Shown one piece after another: positions 34,830 to 43,151 of a stretch of 64,000 nucleotides of DNA. The translations under genes and the position numbers were made by a program. Position 1 is the first letter of the stretch. The number at the start of each line of letters is the position of its first letter. The DNA comes from Fulverythrobacter ferritrahens (GTDB lineage: Bacteria > Pseudomonadota > Alphaproteobacteria > Sphingomonadales > Sphingomonadaceae), in NCBI RefSeq assembly GCF_020539485.1, contig NZ_JACDXU010000001.1:1116001-1180000 (forward strand). Reading direction: 5' to 3'. A model generated the notes under the pieces. The model searched no databases. It saw nothing but the letters and a program-made list of their open reading frames with translations, and was not told the DNA's origin.

Positions 34830-35804
34830 ATGACAGCACAACCGATGCACGCACCTTCCCATGACGGAACGGTCTCCGCAGCCGCCCGGATTGCGGAAAT
34901 TCTGCCGCCCACGCCTCTGCTTCCGGTAGAGATAGAGGGCATTCCCTTGTGGGTGAAGGCTGAATGCCTCCAGCCCATCGGGGCATTCAAGATTCGCGGC
35001 GGCTGGAACCGGCTGAGCACGCTTTCACTGGAAGAGGCCAAGCGCGGTGTCGTGGGCGTCTCCAGCGGCAATCACGCGCAAGGCGTCGCATGGGCGGCGC
35101 GGCGATTGGGCATCCACGCCGCCATCGTGATGCCAAACGATGCTCCGCAAGTAAAACTCGCCAATGTGCGCGCTCTTGGGGCGGAAATAGTCCTGTATGA
35201 TCGCCCAGGCGGAGAGGATCGAGACGCCATCGCCCGTGCCTTGTGCGAGGAGCGCGGGGCCACCTTCGTCCATGCCTATGGCGATGCCTGGGTGATCGAA
35301 GGCCAAGGCAGCGCGGGCATCGAGATCGCGGCCCAGATGGCGGAACGCGGAATCGCAGGTCCCACGCGGATCGTTGCCCCATGCGGCGGCGGCGGGCTGA
35401 CCGCGGGCCTCGCCCTGGCCTGCCCCGACGCAGAGATCGTGCCGGTAGAGCCCGAAGGATGGGACGATGTCGCGCGTAGCCTCGCGGCAGGCAAAATCCT
35501 TTCGGTGGGCCCCAATCTACCCCCGACAGCCTGCGACGCATTGCAGACGCCCGCTACCTGGCCGATCAATTTCGCCGTACTGCAGCAGCGTGCCTCTCCC
35601 GGCCTTGCAGTGAGCGAAGCGGAGGTGCGCGCGGCGCAGCGTTTCGCCTTCTCCCATTTGCGGCTTGTTCTGGAACCCGGAGGATCGGTTGCGCTGGCGG
35701 CGGCCCTTGCCGGCAAGGTGGCGCTCGATCCCGGCACGGTCATCATGCTGACGGGCGGCAATGTTGACCCGGCGAGCTTTGCCAAAGTTCTGGAAAACGC
35801 CTGA
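34830..35804 (+). CDS. Threonine/serine dehydratase (fold type II PLP)
   Basis: This enzyme deaminates threonine (or serine) to a 2-oxo acid. The PLP Lys is Lys54 in GAFKIRGGWNR, the substrate loop is SSGNHAQGVAWAA, and the phosphate-binding glycine loop is PCGGGGLTAGLA. At 324 residues it has only the catalytic domain and lacks the C-terminal ACT-like regulatory part of biosynthetic IlvA, so it fits the catabolic or serine-racemase-like group. It is a single gene, divergent from the polyamine genes. Confidence 0.92.
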   Translation: MTAQPMHAPSHDGTVSAAARIAEILPPTPLLPVEIEGIPLWVKAECLQPIGAFKIRGGWNRLSTLSLEEAKRGVVGVSSGNHAQGVAWAARRLGIHAAIVMPNDAPQVKLANVRALGAEIVLYDRPGGEDRDAIARALCEERGATFVHAYGDAWVIEGQGSAGIEIAAQMAERGIAGPTRIVAPCGGGGLTAGLALACPDAEIVPVEPEGWDDVARSLAAGKILSVGPNLPPTACDALQTPATWPINFAVLQQRASPGLAVSEAEVRAAQRFAFSHLRLVLEPGGSVALAAALAGKVALDPGTVIMLTGGNVDPASFAKVLENA

Positions 35805-35877
35805 TTAGTTGCATTTGACAATCTAATGGGACCCATCCAGTCTCTGCCCGTCCTGGCAAGGGGAGGGGAGAGAAAGG

Positions 35878-36306
35878 ATGGTAGGAATGGCGATCCTGCA
35901 GCCGGTGGTGGTGCTGGCCGCGTGGACGATGGTGATGTGCGCCTGGATGTATGCCACTCGCATTCCGGCAATGTCGGCTGCCAAGGTCGATCCGAACCGG
36001 CTGGCGACCGATCCCGAAGCAACGCTGGACCGCATCCTGCCGCCACAGATCCAGTGGAAAGCCCATAATTACAATCATCTGCATGAAGCACCTACGGTGT
36101 TCTATGCAATTGCCATCGTACTGGCGATCATCGGACAGGGCGATGGGTGGAACGCCTATTTCGGCTGGGTCTATGTCACCTTGCGGATCGCACATTCACT
36201 GGTGCAAGCCACCATCAACCGCGTGATCCTGCGCTTTGCCTTGTTCGTCGCCTCCACCCTCGCACTAGCCATTCTGATCCTGCACGCAGCGATAGCGGTG
36301 TTCTGA
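35878..36306 (+). CDS. MAPEG family membrane protein
   Basis: This 142-residue protein of four helices belongs to the family that includes microsomal glutathione S-transferase. A first helix (ILQPVVVLAAWTMVMCAWMY) is followed by a polar segment with the conserved NHLHEAPTVFYAI pattern (written AHNYNHLHEAPTVFYAI), then WVYVTLRIAHSLVQ and a last helix. The Arg/Glu/Asn residues that bind glutathione in the family are largely present. It is 73 bases after the dehydratase gene and may use its own promoter. The substrate is unknown. Confidence 0.85.
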   Translation: MVGMAILQPVVVLAAWTMVMCAWMYATRIPAMSAAKVDPNRLATDPEATLDRILPPQIQWKAHNYNHLHEAPTVFYAIAIVLAIIGQGDGWNAYFGWVYVTLRIAHSLVQATINRVILRFALFVASTLALAILILHAAIAVF

Positions 36307-36319
36307 GGCAGATGATGTT

Positions 36320-36346
36320 GGCTCCTGCTCAGGCAGGAGCCTCTTT
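36320..36346 (+). terminator. Rho-independent terminator of the MAPEG gene
   Basis: GGCTCCTGC and GCAGGAGCC form a perfect nine-bp stem with a TCAG loop, followed by TCTTT on the plus strand, 14 bases after the stop. This is one of the clearest intrinsic terminators in the window. Confidence 0.75.
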
Positions 36347-36390
36347 ACATCCTGGAGTGAAGTCCCTGCCTGGCAGGAACTCGCTTGCAC

Positions 36391-37356
36391 TCAGGCCCTG
36401 GTCTTGGCCTTCTCGAAATCGCGATGCGCAAGGAAGCGTTCGGCATCGAGCGCGGCCATGCAGCCCGTGCCCGCTGCGGTGATCGCTTGGCGGTAAGTGT
36501 GATCCATCACGTCACCGCAAGCGAATACGCCGGGAACAGAGGTCTTGGGCGTGCCTGGCTCCACCAGGAGATAGCCGCTTTCGTCCATGGGCAGCTTGCC
36601 CTTGAACAGTTCCGTAGCGGGCGCATGGCCGATAGCGACGAAGGCACCGTCCACTTCCAGCGTGCTCGTCTCACCGGTGACGGTGTCGGTCAGTTCAAGA
36701 TGATGCAGCGTGCCGTTCTCGCCAGCCACGAAACGGGTGACGGCCTTGTTCCAGAGCGTGGAAATCTTGGAATTGGCGAACAGACGGTCCTGCAAGATCT
36801 TCTCGCTGCGCAATTCGTCCCGGCGGTGGATCAGAGTCACATCGTCAGAATGGTTGGTCAGATAGAGCGCCTCTTCCACGGCGGTATTGCCGCCGCCGAT
36901 CACCGCCACCTTCTTGCCGCGATAGAAGAACCCGTCACAGGTTGCGCAAGCCGAAACGCCCTTGCCCGAGAGCGCATGTTCCCCTTCCACGCCGAGCCAC
37001 TTCGCCTGAGCGCCCGTAGCGATCACCAGCACATCCCCGACATATTCATCGCCGCTGTCGCCAATCGCCTTGAACGGTGAACCACCGGAGATGTCGATGT
37101 CCACGATCGTGTCCCACATCATTCGGGTGCCGACATGCTCCGCCTGTGCCTGCATTTCCTGCATCAGCCAGGGGCCCTGAATCACTTCACGAAAGCCGGG
37201 GTAATTTTCCACATCTGTCGTGATCGTAAGTTGCCCGCCGGGCTGAAGCCCCTGCACCACGATCGGCTCCATCCCCGCACGCGCGCCATAGATGGCCGCG
37301 GAGAGACCCGCCGGGCCAGAACCGATGATCAGCATGCGTGTGGTGTGCGTCGCCAT
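36391..37356 (-). CDS. trxB: Thioredoxin-disulfide reductase
   Basis: This FAD/NADPH enzyme reduces thioredoxin. The FAD motif IIGSGPAGLSAAIYGARAG is near residue 10; the redox pair is Cys137/Cys140 (ACATCDGFF); the NADPH motif is VIGGGNTAVEEALYL; the second FAD motif is VFACGDVMDHTYRQA. The length is 321 residues. It converges on the MAPEG gene and diverges from the AMP-forming ligase gene across about 205 bases. Confidence 0.96.
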   Translation of the reverse strand: MATHTTRMLIIGSGPAGLSAAIYGARAGMEPIVVQGLQPGGQLTITTDVENYPGFREVIQGPWLMQEMQAQAEHVGTRMMWDTIVDIDISGGSPFKAIGDSGDEYVGDVLVIATGAQAKWLGVEGEHALSGKGVSACATCDGFFYRGKKVAVIGGGNTAVEEALYLTNHSDDVTLIHRRDELRSEKILQDRLFANSKISTLWNKAVTRFVAGENGTLHHLELTDTVTGETSTLEVDGAFVAIGHAPATELFKGKLPMDESGYLLVEPGTPKTSVPGVFACGDVMDHTYRQAITAAGTGCMAALDAERFLAHRDFEKAKTRA

Positions 37357-37561
37357 AATACCCTAGAATCCGTATGCCTGTTGCCTGCGGGGCATGTAGT
37401 GTTTCACTTGGCTCGCGACAATCTCAGTGCGGCTTGGGCTGGGGAAAGCTGCCCTGTACCCGTGGAGCGCCTGCTTCTCCCCCCTGCCCTCCTCTTGTCT
37501 CCCGACGCTCGAACGCGCACAGGTTGCGGACAGAACAGATGACAGGGAAGTGCCAGAGCCG

Positions 37562-39124
37562 ATGCAGATCCTTCACCCCATTTATTCCCACAACCGCGAA
37601 AGGATCGCCGCCCGCGCAGGCCGCACGCTCATAACCTATGGCAGGCTGTGCGCCGATATCGACACGATGGCGCAATGGTTGCTGGATCAGGGGTTGCTTC
37701 CGGGCGACCGCGTGACGTTGCATCCCAACCACCTCGCCAATCCGAGCTATTGGGACTGGATTGCCCAGTTAGGGGCCATTCGGGCCGGGCTGGTTCATTC
37801 CACCGGCGACATACCGGCAGAAGTGACTGCAAGTGGCGCGATTGGCCCTCACGCCGCGGCTATCGGAAAAGTGGGAAAGCTGGCTCCCCACGCCGATCCG
37901 CGACTCAAGCTGGCCTTTGCCCCTGCAAGCAGTGCCCCATTGGCCCAGCAGATCCAGCTCAAGACGGCTCCTCGGGAACTCGCAGGACTGGAAGCGCAAT
38001 CGGTACGTCTGCTCTCAACATCAGGCACCACAGGTACACCGAAGGTCGTGAAATGGGACGCCCCCCTCTTCGCGGGAAGGCTGGAACAGGTCCGCGAAAC
38101 CGGCGACATCACTCCCGATACGATAATCCTGACGCTGCTGGGTCTCATCACTACCACCGGCCTGCGCTATCCCCTTGCTGCCTGGCAGATCGGCGCCACG
38201 GTCCTTCTTCCCACCATGGGCGAAGAACAGCCCAATTTCCCTGAGATCGCCGGCGCTTCCACTTTTCTGGCCTCCTCCCCATTTCGCATCCAGGAATTAC
38301 TGTCTTTTGTGCCCGGCGAATGGCCCGGCAGCGACAAACGCGTAATCGAACTGTTCGGCGGACGGGTTCCGCCTTTGCTCCGCAAAGCCTTGCTGGCGAA
38401 ATGCTGTACCAGCCTGCGGATGAGCTACGGTGCGACGGAGGTTGGCCGGGTGGCCGCCGGCGATGCCGCACTTGTGTCGCGCAATCCGGGTGCCGTCGGC
38501 ATGACGGAGCCGGGTGTCACCGTTCAGATCGTGGATGCGGAAGGCATCGAGCGGCCAAGCGGCGAGCCCGGCATCGTGCGCCTGAAATCCGCCTTCATGT
38601 GTGACGGCTATCTCGGGCTTCCTCCTTTCCCAGGCCAGAAAGCTCCATTTCGCGACGGTTGGTTTTATCCCGGGGACATCGGTATTCTCTATCCCGACGG
38701 CCTTTTCGCGATAACGGGGCGCAGTTCGGAAACCATCAATCTTGCCGGGGCGAAACTCTCCCCCGTATTGCTGGAAGAACGGATCGGCAAACTACCGGAA
38801 GTGAAAGATAGCTGTGTGGTAGCCATGCAGCTGGATCACGGCGATGTGCTGGGCGTGGCGCTTGTGCTTCAGCCCGGCCAGGAGATTTCTCAAATCCGCG
38901 CGAAGATAGGCGCGGTTCTGCCCCCGCATATCTCTTTCGTCCTGTTCAACGCCCAGTCCATCCCCCGCAATGCCATGGGCCGTATTCCGCGGCAGGCAGT
39001 CGCACTCGAACTCACCAAGCGACTGCAACGCAAGGAAGCGACTCGGCAAGCGAGCTTAAACACCAATAATACTGATAGGATGGTAGCGGAGGAGGGACTC
39101 GAACCCCCGACACGCGGATTATGA
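37562..39124 (+). CDS. AMP-dependent synthetase/ligase family enzyme (520 aa, substrate unknown)
   Basis: This is an ANL-superfamily enzyme that activates a carboxylic acid as acyl-AMP. The P-loop is STSGTTGTPKVVKW, the A5-like motif MSYGATEVGRV, the A7/A8 region GWFYPGDIGILYPDGLFAITGRSSETI, and the C-terminal domain ends near a conserved Lys after AMGRIPRQ (Arg, not Lys, in this position). The start at 37562 (MQILHPIYSHNRER) is chosen because the preceding 45 open codons are not conserved-looking. The last 13 codons (VAEEGLEPPTRGL) run antisense through the 3' half of the tRNA-Met gene, so the true C terminus is a read-through of tRNA sequence. It could make an acyl-, aryl- or amino-acyl-adenylate. 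Confidence 0.82.
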   Translation: MQILHPIYSHNRERIAARAGRTLITYGRLCADIDTMAQWLLDQGLLPGDRVTLHPNHLANPSYWDWIAQLGAIRAGLVHSTGDIPAEVTASGAIGPHAAAIGKVGKLAPHADPRLKLAFAPASSAPLAQQIQLKTAPRELAGLEAQSVRLLSTSGTTGTPKVVKWDAPLFAGRLEQVRETGDITPDTIILTLLGLITTTGLRYPLAAWQIGATVLLPTMGEEQPNFPEIAGASTFLASSPFRIQELLSFVPGEWPGSDKRVIELFGGRVPPLLRKALLAKCCTSLRMSYGATEVGRVAAGDAALVSRNPGAVGMTEPGVTVQIVDAEGIERPSGEPGIVRLKSAFMCDGYLGLPPFPGQKAPFRDGWFYPGDIGILYPDGLFAITGRSSETINLAGAKLSPVLLEERIGKLPEVKDSCVVAMQLDHGDVLGVALVLQPGQEISQIRAKIGAVLPPHISFVLFNAQSIPRNAMGRIPRQAVALELTKRLQRKEATRQASLNTNNTDRMVAEEGLEPPTRGL

Positions 39125-39157
39125 TTCCGCTGCTCTAACCGGCTGAGCTACTCCGCC
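39081..39157 (-). tRNA. tRNA-Met (anticodon CAT)
   Basis: The 77-base gene reads 5' GGCGGAG with the matching 3' CTCCGCTACCA, so CCA is encoded. The D arm has AGCTCAGCCGGTTAGAGC, the anticodon stem-loop GCGGA-ATCATAA-TCCGC presents CAT, and the T arm has the GGTTCGAGTCC loop. The elongator Met form fits best; tRNA-Ile2, which also has a CAT anticodon modified to lysidine, has a different acceptor pattern. Its 3' part overlaps the end of the AMP ligase gene on the other strand. Confidence 0.93.
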
Positions 39158-39207
39158 CCAAGGTATGTGCCCTGTGGGCTACCCTCGCATCGCGTGGGCA
39201 GGCGGCG

Positions 39208-39236
39208 CATTTAGGTTGGAGTTTTCGGTTGGTCAA
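39208..39236 (-). promoter_or_regulatory. Sigma-70-like promoter of tRNA-Met
   Basis: On the minus strand TTGACC (39236-39231), a 17-base spacer and TAAATG (39213-39208) give a good -35/-10 pair about 50 bases before the tRNA 5' end. The -35 element overlaps the stop codon of the upstream 2H phosphoesterase gene. Confidence 0.6.
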
Positions 39237-39748
39237 CCGCGAAACGGATATTGTGCAATCTCTCCCCACAATCCGCCTTCCCAGACATAGAGACCAAAGC
39301 CCCTGAACCGGAATGCGCGGCGCTCCAAGGTCTTCCGCAGTTCCGCTTGCAAGGCGCGTGCAACTGCGGGCTGCACCTTGTTTTGCACGGTTATATGCAG
39401 CCGCAGCGGGTGGCTATCCTGTGCCGAAAGCAGGCCGTGAAGGCGTTCGGACATGAGATCATGCATGGCCACCATGCCGGGACTGTCCACATCCAGCGCA
39501 GTCCCACGACCCAGATTCATGATCCCGCTAATTCGTGCATCAGGCGCCCTTCCCCGGGAAAGGTCCGCCAGAAGCCGCCGAATCTCCCCCTCGGAAGAAG
39601 GCGGCAAGGCATGAAACAGGGTGACATGGGCACGCAGCCGATTGCGCTCCGGCGGATAATGCCGCCGCCGCAATCCGTCTGCCCAGCCCAGGATGTCCGG
39701 CGGCAGTTCAGCGGTGATCAGGAGCGGCGCGGATCTGATCTGGCCCAC
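39233..39748 (-). CDS. 2'-5' RNA ligase family protein (2H phosphoesterase)
   Basis: This two-His-motif protein of 171 residues has RAHVTLFHALP (about 39-49) and RLHITVQNKV (about 117-126), the paired H-x-T/S-x motifs of the LigT/2H fold. Such enzymes handle 2',3'-cyclic or 2'-5' phosphodiester ends. The C-terminal YVWEGGLWGEIAQYPF is typical. The RNA substrate is unknown. It lies just upstream of tRNA-Met in the same direction, which is suggestive but may be chance. Confidence 0.88.
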   Translation of the reverse strand: MGQIRSAPLLITAELPPDILGWADGLRRRHYPPERNRLRAHVTLFHALPPSSEGEIRRLLADLSRGRAPDARISGIMNLGRGTALDVDSPGMVAMHDLMSERLHGLLSAQDSHPLRLHITVQNKVQPAVARALQAELRKTLERRAFRFRGFGLYVWEGGLWGEIAQYPFRG

Positions 39749-39764
39749 CCCTCACCCTGGATGA

Positions 39765-40160
39765 TCAACCAAGAAAGCCGGGATCGGCTTCCATTGAACC
39801 GCAAGTGGAAAGAAGTTCGTCCACTGCCGCATTGAATCTGTCATCGTCCATGGCGTTGAGCGTTTCTACCAGGCTGTTGCTCACACTGATGAAATCGGGC
39901 TCGTGTCGCTCGTTAAAACCGTCGGGAAACCTTGAAGACAGAAAATCGTGCCAGGTCTCGGCCATGAAAGCAGCATATTCCGCTTCGTCCTCGGCATTCT
40001 CGGAATTTTCGCCCAGCAGGGAATAGATCGCCTCACAGGCGAGGCCCTGCTGATAGGCGGTCTCGGAATCGGGGGATGCCTGTTCTTGCCCCCAGGCCGG
40101 CCCAGACAGGGCAAGCAGCGCCGGCAAGGTGAGCGCGGCAAGACGGATACGGTCGATCAT
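39765..40160 (-). CDS. Small exported protein of unknown function (131 aa)
   Basis: A Sec signal peptide (about 1-24, cleavage after PAWG or GQE) begins at ATG 40160 (MIDRIRLAALTLPALLAL). The mature part is acidic (many Glu, Asp) and helical, with two Cys residues (LACEAIYS and STCGSM) that could form a disulfide in the periplasm. I do not recognise a family. It lies 32 bases after mltG and 16 before the 2H phosphoesterase, all in one direction. Confidence 0.7.
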   Translation of the reverse strand: MIDRIRLAALTLPALLALSGPAWGQEQASPDSETAYQQGLACEAIYSLLGENSENAEDEAEYAAFMAETWHDFLSSRFPDGFNERHEPDFISVSNSLVETLNAMDDDRFNAAVDELLSTCGSMEADPGFLG

Positions 40161-40192
40161 GGCCCTGTTTCCCCTGTCAGGCGCGGTGCGCC

Positions 40193-41179
40193 TCATTCAA
40201 TTTCCCCCCGCTGGCGGCGCAGGGCGAACCAGCGGGCGACATTGGCGTTATGCTGCTGCAGCGTGTCGGCAAAGACGTGCCCCCCCTTGCCGTCCGCCAC
40301 CATATAGAGTGCGCTGGTTTTCGCGGGCGACAACACCGCCTCGATCGATTCGCGTCCGGGATTGGTGATCGGCCCCTTGGGCAGCCCAACCATCGAGTAG
40401 GTGTTGTAATCGTTCACCGCGGCGATCTCCGACTGGAGAATGCGGCGGCCAAGCGGCTTGCCTCTGGTGATCGGGTAAATGATCGTCGGGTCAGCCTGCA
40501 GCAGCATGCCAGTGCGCAAACGGTTGGAATAGAGGCCCGCAACCATCTTGCGTTCTGAAGCAACGCCGGTTTCTTTCTCCACGATGGAGGCCAGGACCAG
40601 GGCTTCCCTAGGGCTTTTCACGACGGTGTCGGGGGAGCGTTTGTCCCATGCGTCAGCCAGTTCCTTCGCCATCGCCGCCTGCATCCGCTGGAGCACCGCA
40701 GTGCGGCTTTCACCACGCGCGAAATCATAGCTGTCGGGCAGGACAGAGCCTTCGGGTGGCACCGGAATGCTGCCGGTGAGCAGCTTTTCCGCCATCAGAC
40801 GTTCGTAGACGAGGATAGACGGCATCCCTTCCGGGATCGTGACCATCCGCCGGATGACTTCGCCGTTCTGCAGGATCCCCATGATCCGCCGGGGGCTCGC
40901 GCCTGCAGGCAGCATGAATTCACCCGCCTTTATCGGTTCTTCGCTGGCAAAGAACTTGGCACGCAGGCGGAACGCATCGGCGGAAGAAATCGCGCCCTCT
41001 GCTTCCAGCCTGTCGACCACACCGTAAAGCGATGAGCCCGAAGGGACGAGGAAGCTGGTGTCCTTTTCCAGCGGGCCAGGGCCAAACCAACCCCAGCCGA
41101 ACAGCGCCAGCGCCGCCGCCAGCACCAGCCCGATAGCCGCAAGCAGCTTCATCAGCGGGTTGCGGCGGCGCCGCGCCAT
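40193..41179 (-). CDS. mltG: Endolytic murein transglycosylase MltG
   Basis: This single-pass membrane enzyme cuts nascent glycan strands and sets their length. One N-terminal helix (about 10-31) is followed by a LysM-like subdomain and the YceG catalytic domain with the Glu of ASIVEKETG (Glu201) and SNRLRTGMLLQADPT, NTYSMVGLPKGPITNPG. The length, 328 residues, is normal. It starts three bases after the fabF stop, as commonly seen in alphaproteobacteria, which links cell wall and lipid synthesis. Confidence 0.95.
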   Translation of the reverse strand: MARRRRNPLMKLLAAIGLVLAAALALFGWGWFGPGPLEKDTSFLVPSGSSLYGVVDRLEAEGAISSADAFRLRAKFFASEEPIKAGEFMLPAGASPRRIMGILQNGEVIRRMVTIPEGMPSILVYERLMAEKLLTGSIPVPPEGSVLPDSYDFARGESRTAVLQRMQAAMAKELADAWDKRSPDTVVKSPREALVLASIVEKETGVASERKMVAGLYSNRLRTGMLLQADPTIIYPITRGKPLGRRILQSEIAAVNDYNTYSMVGLPKGPITNPGRESIEAVLSPAKTSALYMVADGKGGHVFADTLQQHNANVARWFALRRQRGEIE

Positions 41180-41182
41180 GGA

Positions 41183-42445
41183 TCAGTCTACCTGCTTCAT
41201 CACCAGGCTGGCATTGGTACCGCCAAAGCCGAAGCTGTTGTTCAGCACCGCGCGCACCGGGCGCTTCTTGGCAGTATAGGGGACAAGATCCACACCCTCG
41301 CAACTCTCCGACGGATTATCGAGGTTGAGCGTGGGAGGCACGATCTGATCGCGCAGAGCCAGGATGCAGAAGATGCTCTCAACGGCACCAGCCCCGCCCA
41401 GAAGGTGACCAATGGCGGACTTGGTCGAGCTCATGGAGACATGGGACATCGCATCGCCAAACAGGCGGCGCACCGCGCCCAGTTCCAGTTCGTCACCCAT
41501 CGGCGTCGATGTGCCGTGGGCGTTGATGTAGTCGATGTCGTCCGGCGTCACCCCGGCCTTGCGCAGCGCCATTTCCATGGAACGGAACGCACCCGAACCT
41601 TCCGGATGCGGCGCCGTGACATGATAGGCATCGCCCGACAGGCCATAGCCGACCACTTCGGCATAGATCTTCGCACCGCGCGCCTTGGCATGCTCATATT
41701 CCTCGAGCACCACCACGCCTGCGCCCTCGCCCATCACGAAGCCGTCGCGGTCCTTGTCATAAGGACGGCTGGCCTTTTCGGGCTGGTCGTTGAAATTGGT
41801 GGAAAGCGCGCGCGCTTGCGCAAAACCGGCAATACCGATGGGGCACACGGTGCTTTCCGCGCCGCCCGCCAGCATGATGTCGGCATCGCCATCCTTGATC
41901 ATCCGCGCCGCGTCACCGATCGAATGCGCGCCGGTGGAGCAGGCGGTGACGACCGCATGGTTCGGCCCCATCAGGCCGTATTTGATCGAGACCTGACCCG
42001 AGATCAGGTTGATCAGGCGGCCGTGCACGAAGTGCGGGGAAACGCGGCTCGGGCCTTTTTCATAAAGGACGATCGATTCCTTCTCGATCCCCGGAAGGCC
42101 GCCAATGCCCGAACCGATGGAGCAGCCCGCGCGCAGGCGCGTTGCCTCGTCCATGTCCGTCAGCCCGGCATCCTCGATCGCCTGACCCGCAGCATCGATC
42201 CCGAACACAATGAATGGATCGACCTGCCGCTGGATCTTGTGATCGACGCGCTTGTCCGCGTCGAAACCCCAGGGATGATCGGCCGGCTTCACTTCGCAGG
42301 CAATCCGGCACTTCTGATCCGAAGCATCGAATTTGGTAATGGGGCCTGCCCCGCTCTTTCCGGCCAGGATGTTGGACCAGGTGGTCTCCACATCGGCCCC
42401 CAAGGGGGTCACGAGGCCAAGACCGGTAACAACCACACGACGCAT
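41183..42445 (-). CDS. fabF: 3-oxoacyl-[acyl-carrier-protein] synthase II
   Basis: This condensing enzyme elongates acyl-ACP with malonyl-ACP. The nucleophile is Cys169 (VTACSTGAHSIGDA); the two His residues are in INAHGTSTPMGD and SAIGHLLGGAGAVE; the C-terminal NNSFGFGGTNASLV is present. The start at 42445 (MRRVVVTGLGLVTPLG) is the family start. It lies 98 bases after acpP with a hairpin between, and is followed closely by mltG. Confidence 0.97.
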   Translation of the reverse strand: MRRVVVTGLGLVTPLGADVETTWSNILAGKSGAGPITKFDASDQKCRIACEVKPADHPWGFDADKRVDHKIQRQVDPFIVFGIDAAGQAIEDAGLTDMDEATRLRAGCSIGSGIGGLPGIEKESIVLYEKGPSRVSPHFVHGRLINLISGQVSIKYGLMGPNHAVVTACSTGAHSIGDAARMIKDGDADIMLAGGAESTVCPIGIAGFAQARALSTNFNDQPEKASRPYDKDRDGFVMGEGAGVVVLEEYEHAKARGAKIYAEVVGYGLSGDAYHVTAPHPEGSGAFRSMEMALRKAGVTPDDIDYINAHGTSTPMGDELELGAVRRLFGDAMSHVSMSSTKSAIGHLLGGAGAVESIFCILALRDQIVPPTLNLDNPSESCEGVDLVPYTAKKRPVRAVLNNSFGFGGTNASLVMKQVD

Positions 42446-42465
42446 ATCACTCTCCAAAGTCACGA

Positions 42466-42493
42466 AAGGCCCAGCCTTTAACGGCTGAGCCTT
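42466..42493 (-). terminator. Partial terminator/attenuator between acpP and fabF
   Basis: AAGGCTCAGCC and GGCTGGGCCTT pair over 11 positions with one mismatch and a six-base loop, followed on the minus strand by TTCGTGA. Such hairpins after acpP would allow far more ACP than FabF to be made from one transcript; that role is an inference. Confidence 0.5.
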
Positions 42494-42543
42494 CCATCCC
42501 CGTCACGTCCGGCGGGACCATACGCTAAGGGGTGTAAGGGCAA

Positions 42544-42780
42544 TCAGCCCTTGTGATCTTCGATATACTTGTTGGCATCGCCGACAGTCGCGATCTTCTC
42601 AGCCGCATCGTCGGGAATTTCGACGCCGAATTCTTCTTCAAACGCCATCACCAGCTCGACGATGTCGAGGCTGTCAGCGCCCAGATCGTCGATGAAGCTG
42701 GCATCGGGCGTGACCTTGTCGGCTTCGACACCAAGGTGTTCGACAACGATCTTCTTCACGCGTTCGGCGGTATCGCTCAT
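42544..42780 (-). CDS. acpP: Acyl carrier protein
   Basis: This is the small acidic carrier of acyl chains in fatty acid synthesis. The 78 residues contain the phosphopantetheine Ser37 in [11 protein letters not shown] and the usual four-helix pattern. The start at 42780 ([10 protein letters not shown]) has GAGAGGG upstream. It is followed by fabF in the same direction. The usual fabD and fabG neighbours are not upstream here. Confidence 0.97.
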   Translation of the reverse strand: MSDTAERVKKIVVEHLGVEADKVTPDASFIDDLGADSLDIVELVMAFEEEFGVEIPDDAAEKIATVGDANKYIEDHKG

Positions 42781-43151
42781 GGAAATCCCTCTCAAAGGAA
42801 CATTTAATCTCGGCCTTCGCCCCTAAAGAAGCCCGCGCGCGCTGGCAAGAGGATAGGGTTCGCCTGACGGATCGGCACGGAGAAAGGCCGCGCAGCGCGG
42901 AAAAACCTTCATGGAAGCAAGGATTTCGCGCAGCCGCGCCTCGCCCTCGACTGTGGAGAGCTTCGCGCCGCATTCCCATGTCTGACGCAGACCGGGGTTT
43001 TCACCGGGGGATAGGTGCCCCGCACATGGAGTCGCACGACAGCGATTGCCAAGCGACGCTTCGCCGATGTGAAGCAATGGTTTGACCGGCCCGCCTTGAT
43101 TGCGCGATGCAGCACCATAGCTTGCAATTCCCCCTCATGATGGAGCCTTGC
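42781..43151. other. Gap between acpP and the Old Yellow Enzyme gene; weak open frame only
   Basis: This 371-base gap must hold the acpP promoter on the minus strand and that of the oxidoreductase on the plus strand. A minus-strand frame at 42823-43077 (TTG start, 84 codons) has a protein-like second half (GAKLSTVEGEARLREILASM, then PRCAAFLRADPSGEPY) but no clear ribosome site. It may be a small gene or a decayed remnant. I see no RNA gene or repeat. Confidence 0.3.

Noticed and set aside
32908-34833. A 641-codon plus-strand frame opposite the carboxyspermidine genes
   Set aside because: It is a shadow of three well-supported minus-strand genes.
39085-39124. A protein motif EGLEPPTRG as a conserved domain
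   Set aside because: It is the usual translation of the antisense strand of a tRNA T-arm and 3' end, not a protein domain.
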